NCBI RefSeq assembly: GCF_000422565.1
Contig: NZ_KE383877.1
Span: 1-64,000 of the forward strand
From: Desulfovibrio aminophilus DSM 12254
GTDB taxonomy: Bacteria > Desulfobacterota > Desulfovibrionia > Desulfovibrionales > Desulfovibrionaceae
Direction of reading: 5' to 3'
Length of the DNA: 64,000 nucleotides
In this document: positions 61,132 through 64,000 of the stretch, one piece after another
Position numbering within the stretch: position 1 is the first letter of the stretch
Layout of the letters: each line of letters begins with the position of its first letter
Notes under the pieces: generated by a model
Told to the model about the DNA's origin: nothing
Databases searched by the model: none
Seen by the model: only the letters and a program-made list of their open reading frames with translations
Translations under genes and position numbers: made by a program

Positions 61132-61896
61132 TCAGTCCCAGACGGTGCGGTGGTCCAGGCGGATGGAGTCCGCCCGGCCGTTTGTGAAGGTGACCTTGAT
61201 GAACCGGTCGATGTACTGGCCCATCCGCACGTACTTTTCCGGGAAACCACGGGCCAGAACCTCTTCCTTGGAGAAGGACGCATTCCGGGCGGCCCCGTAG
61301 TAGAGGACGTTTTCCTCCTCATGCTGCGGCCAGCCCAGGATGGCCTTGACCTCGTCCTTGGTCAGGCCCAGGCGCAGGCCGCTTTTCGTGGCCGCCGCCG
61401 CGTTCAAGCCCGGAGTGGGTTGCAATTTACCGGGCTCGGGAAAACTCCCGGGGTCGCGGCGCAACTCCAGGTCAAAGACCCGTTCGCAAGGCCCCGGGCA
61501 GTTGTCCACCATCACGAGGAGCACGGTCATGTCGCCCGGGATGCTGGAGACGTAGCCGTAGCGGTCGACGATCTCGCCGGACATGTGGACCTTGGGGGCC
61601 GCGCCCAGGACCGCGAAGAGCCGGGCCGCGTCGGCCTGGTCCGGGATCAGGCTTTGATCCCCGGCCGGGCCCAGGTGATCGAGCGTCACCTGGGCCCAGT
61701 CCATGATCCGATCAAACGCGGTCTTGCCCTCTTCCGGGGAGAGAGGCTTGGGAGTGCGTCCGCCACCTTGAATCCAAAGGTATCCATCACCGTCTTGTGT
61801 GATATAGGCGGCATTTGCATTTATTGTTGCAGTGGAAAGAAAAAAAAGGCCCAGAAGTAAAAACCGGATCGAATGTAACGTCTTATTTTTGGACAT
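61132..61896 (-). CDS. Periplasmic immunity-protein candidate 3
   Basis: 254 residues: signal peptide (FLLLGLFFLSTATINANA), then a domain sharing SGLRLGLTKDEVKAILGWP and VLYYG with the genes at 62312 and 17143. The DNA around that block is nearly identical to the copy at 62508-62590, so the modules duplicated in tandem. ATG lies 14 nt inside the toxin module upstream, preceded by AAGGAG. GC is lower in the 5' third. Immunity role inferred from pairing. Confidence 0.72.
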   Translation of the reverse strand: MSKNKTLHSIRFLLLGLFFLSTATINANAAYITQDGDGYLWIQGGGRTPKPLSPEEGKTAFDRIMDWAQVTLDHLGPAGDQSLIPDQADAARLFAVLGAAPKVHMSGEIVDRYGYVSSIPGDMTVLLVMVDNCPGPCERVFDLELRRDPGSFPEPGKLQPTPGLNAAAATKSGLRLGLTKDEVKAILGWPQHEEENVLYYGAARNASFSKEEVLARGFPEKYVRMGQYIDRFIKVTFTNGRADSIRLDHRTVWD

Positions 61897-62311
61897 GGAT
61901 GACGGCTCCTTCACTTTTCGCCAACATATCCCGCGTTGGCTTATTGAGAACGATGCACCCTTTGGAGGCGTCGTTGTCCCGGTTGTTTCCGTGAATCAGG
62001 AAGCTGTCGGGGTCGCGGCCCATGGCCTTGACCCGCGCGCGGGTCGCCGCGTCTGGTTTCAGGCGGATGACCGGCGGCGCCAATCGCCCTACGTATTCAT
62101 CGGAATCAACCACTTCGATCGTCCAGTTCCCGCGTGGAATGGGGCCGACATTCTCCTCGCCCTCACGGCCCGGGTCGTTGCGGCCCGCGCCCTTTTCCCC
62201 GGGTTTGCCCTTGCCGGAGTAGCCGTTGCCCAGAGGATTCCCATCCTGATCGGTCAGCGTCCCCTTGCTCTGGCTCCAGATCAGGCAGGGGCCTTTCGAG
62301 GGCGGAGGCGG
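61883..62311 (-). pseudogene. Orphan Tlde1-like toxin module without a start codon
   Basis: The reading frame begins at the codon after the preceding immunity gene's TGA and encodes 142 residues: CLIWSQSKGTLTDQDGNPLG, GYSGKGK, NVGPIPRGNW, FLIHGNN and DASKGCIVL (catalytic His/Cys), IHVQK end. It aligns with the module at 63060 from the WSQSKGTL block onward but has no ATG; a GTG at 62113 would give only the last 76 residues. It looks like a C-terminal toxin domain displaced by insertion of a second toxin-immunity module, as with orphan CT modules of polymorphic toxins. Confidence 0.72.
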
Positions 62312-63073
62312 TCATTCGATGTTCACGGAGTGAAGCACGTAAAAAGAGACAACCCGGCCCTGGGCGAAGTTGAACCGGATTTCCCGGCCACGTCCGGCAG
62401 CGCGGCGCGCCGCTTCCGCGTCGTAGCCCCGAGCCCGGGCTTCCTCCAGAGTGAGAAAGAGCGTCTCGTAAGTGCCATAGCTCAACGTGTTCTCATCCTC
62501 GGCATGCGGCCAGCCGAGGATGGCCTTGACCTCGTCCTTGGTCAGGCCCAGGCGCAGGCCGCTTTTCGTGGCCACGGCCGCGTTCACCCCGGCGCAAGGC
62601 TGCAGGCCCTTGGCTTCGGGAATCATGCGCGGGTCAGCGAACACGTCCAGCTCGTAGATGCGCCAGGGCGCGCCAGGCATGTCGTCCAGCCGGGCCGTGA
62701 GCACGGTATGGTCCCCGGGACGGCTGGAGACGTAGCCGTAGATGGGCACCTCGACCCCGGGCTCGTGCAGGCGCTTCGCCCGGCCCAGGACCGCGAAGAG
62801 GCGGTCCCGCACGTCCCGATCCACAGTCAGACTCTGGTTCCCGTCCGGCCCCAGGCCGGTGAAGACGAGATGGGCCGGGTCATTGACCCGCTCGATGGAC
62901 TCCCTGGCCCGCTCCGGGGACAGCTTGACCGGGGGCTGGCCGCCAGACGAATGCCAATAATAAACACCATTGAGCAAATAGACTCCAGCCGCGAGACATT
63001 CCTTGGCCGGAAACGCCAACGCAACGCACAGCGCCACGCACAGCACGAATCTTTTCCCGTCACGGAATGACAT
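62312..63073 (-). CDS. Periplasmic immunity-protein candidate 2
   Basis: 253 residues: signal peptide to CLAAG, then a domain with YGYVSSRPGDHTVL, ATKSGLRLGLTKDEVKAILGWP and LSYG, homologous to the immunity candidates at 61132 and 17143. The chosen ATG, after GGGAG, gives a 14-nt overlap with the toxin gene, identical to the other two pairs; an ATG five codons upstream is possible. Its TGA is followed in the same frame by the next toxin module. Confidence 0.74.
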   Translation of the reverse strand: MSFRDGKRFVLCVALCVALAFPAKECLAAGVYLLNGVYYWHSSGGQPPVKLSPERARESIERVNDPAHLVFTGLGPDGNQSLTVDRDVRDRLFAVLGRAKRLHEPGVEVPIYGYVSSRPGDHTVLTARLDDMPGAPWRIYELDVFADPRMIPEAKGLQPCAGVNAAVATKSGLRLGLTKDEVKAILGWPHAEDENTLSYGTYETLFLTLEEARARGYDAEAARRAAGRGREIRFNFAQGRVVSFYVLHSVNIE

Positions 63074-63557
63074 GAATGACGCTCCCATCCAGCGGAATCA
63101 ATGATTCGCGCGTTGGTTTGTCCAAAATGATGCATCCCTTCGACGCTTCTCTCCCATCTCTCCGCGCTCCATGAATGAGAAATGAAAACGGTTCACGGTG
63201 CAACGCCTTGGCCCTGCGTCTGGTTTCCTCGTCGGCGGGGACGAGACGAAACACCGGCCAGGTCAGATGTTTCTCTTGCGCCTCTTGCTTGGTCAGCAAC
63301 ACCATCCGCCAGTTCCCGCATGAAACAGGGCCGTGGTTGGGTATCCCTTCGCAATCCGGATTGTTCTTGCACTGTCCTTGCCCCGCGTGACCTTTTCCCC
63401 AAAGACGATCCTTTTCATCTATCAGGGTTCCTTTGCTCTGCGACCAAAACAACGGAGGCTTTTCTGCGGATGGCGGAGGAAGCTTCTTTTCATCCTCACC
63501 CTGCTCCCCGCCGGTTCCTCCAGGGAAGACATTCCCCTCGTTCGGCCAATCCGGCAA
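63060..63557 (-). CDS. Tlde1-like toxin module 2 (N-terminus lost or atypical)
   Basis: About 165 residues from a TTG; the frame is open further upstream through a palindromic repeat (LSAFLETGEAG) to a TAA near 63690, with no ATG or GTG. The toxin domain has FWSQSKGTL, IPNHGPVSCGNW, FLIHGARRDG and ASKGCIIL, with the catalytic His and Cys of DUF2778/Tlde1. PPPSAEKPP linker. No signal peptide or delivery domain. Lower GC than neighbours. Either expressed from the TTG or a displaced C-terminal module. Confidence 0.68.
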   Translation of the reverse strand: MPDWPNEGNVFPGGTGGEQGEDEKKLPPPSAEKPPLFWSQSKGTLIDEKDRLWGKGHAGQGQCKNNPDCEGIPNHGPVSCGNWRMVLLTKQEAQEKHLTWPVFRLVPADEETRRRAKALHREPFSFLIHGARRDGREASKGCIILDKPTRESLIPLDGSVIHVIP

Positions 63558-63587
63558 CTCCGGCGTGTTCTCCAGCCGCGCCTTTCC

Positions 63588-63672
63588 CCGGCCGGCTTCG
63601 CCGGTTTCCAGAAAGGCGGAAAGCCGGGAGTCTCTTTGGCTTTCCGTAGACCGGCGAAGCCGGACGAAGGGG
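63588..63672. repeat. Palindromic repeat at the toxin-module junction
   Basis: CCGGCTTCGCCGG-TTTCCAGAAAGGCGG...GGCTTTCCGTAGA-CCGGCGAAGCCGG, between the family C gene and toxin module 2. Read on the minus strand in the toxin frame it encodes RLSAFLETGEAG, the same peptide family as inside the full-length toxin at 16.5 kb. Confidence 0.82.
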
Positions 63673-63673
63673 G

Positions 63674-64000
63674 TCAGTGAACGACGCGCTTATCCCAGTA
63701 GCTGGCGCGGCGGGGCAGGTCGACTTCGTCCCGCGCGCCCTTGGCATGGGTGAACACGCCGTGGATTCCCTTTTTCGTGATCGTGCCCCGAAATACGCTC
63801 CCCGCGCCATACTCGTCGTCAGGAAGCGCGAATTCAACACCGTCCTTCCCGCACCGCACGTCCACGATCACCGGATTGAGCGGCGCGCCCATGGCCTGCT
63901 GGAAGATGCCGATCAAGGGCGCATCGTCATCTGTCCGCTCCTCGCCGATGACGATCTTGATCTCCTCGCCCAGCAGGTCGCCCGCCTCCTGGTGAAAGTA
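63674..64000 (-). CDS. Family C secreted-protein relative, 5' end beyond the window
   Basis: 108 residues visible, running off the right edge. YFHQEAGDLLGEEIKIVIG, then VDVRCGKDGVEFALPDD, SVFRGTITKKGIHGVF and DEVDLPRRASYWDKRVVH align with the gene at 18837 (GGDLLGEELRIVLG, DLPRRAGYWDDP). It precedes a Tlde1-like module, as the family C fragment does at 15.7 kb. Probably has a signal peptide outside the window. Confidence 0.75.
   Translation of the reverse strand, partial: YFHQEAGDLLGEEIKIVIGEERTDDDAPLIGIFQQAMGAPLNPVIVDVRCGKDGVEFALPDDEYGAGSVFRGTITKKGIHGVFTHAKGARDEVDLPRRASYWDKRVVH

Noticed and set aside
62312-62314. TGA between immunity gene 2 and toxin module 3 as selenocysteine or a read-through fusion
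   Set aside because: No hairpin of SECIS type was recognised after it, and the immunity protein is complete at this point; a displaced module explains it better.

Overview
The window is high-GC, densely coded bacterial chromosome. It looks like a sulfate-reducing deltaproteobacterium of the Desulfovibrio type. Reasons: multihaem c-type cytochromes, a chemoreceptor with a CHHCH haem motif (DcrA-like, a type described in Desulfovibrio), a PerR/catalase oxidative-stress pair, a MucR-like zinc-finger regulator and six GGDEF proteins. No rRNA, tRNA or CRISPR was seen, and I cannot name the species.

Layout. 0.2-3.4 kb: a CaCA-type cation exchanger behind a yybP-ykoY (Mn2+) riboswitch, a DUF606 membrane protein, and a TIM-barrel isomerase-like gene overlapping a PaaI-type thioesterase. 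3.8-7.1 kb: a tetrahaem cytochrome, the haem chemoreceptor and a dihaem cytochrome. 7.2-12 kb: a GHSLG hydrolase, UspA and three unknowns. 12.1-14.5 kb: a phage remnant with a large terminase. 14.7-19.3 kb: an L,D-transpeptidase-like (Tlde1/DUF2778) toxin with a periplasmic immunity candidate, flanked by two copies of a three-gene unit of small secreted proteins. 19.4-29 kb: a zinc-finger protein, a PHP/glycosyltransferase fusion and three GGDEF proteins. 29-38.4 kb: a KefB-type antiporter, a DUF1538-DUF1538-PII operon, housekeeping genes and another diguanylate cyclase. 38.6-48.3 kb: perR-katA, lipoproteins, a MucR-like regulator and an MFS transporter behind a fluoride riboswitch. 48.6-50.8 kb: a low-GC gene-cassette patch with attC sites and no integrase. 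51-60.6 kb: frameshifted htpX, a DegQ-type protease, an XTP/dITP diphosphatase, two GGDEF proteins, glmS and a BMP-family binding protein. 61-64 kb: two more Tlde1-like modules with immunity genes on the minus strand, then a partial gene at the edge.

The most striking feature is a family of about twenty nested palindromic repeats. Each has UUCG-type hairpin ends around an AAAGGCGG...CCGCCTTT core. Many abut or supply the stop codons of genes. They also bound the toxin/immunity cassettes, and one half-copy is translated in frame inside the linker of the full-length toxin. All three toxin-immunity pairs overlap by exactly 14 nt. I infer a shuffling system in which C-terminal peptidoglycan-targeting toxin domains and their immunity genes move as units bounded by these palindromes. 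The fall in GC at the toxin-domain boundary and the two downstream modules without a normal start codon fit this.
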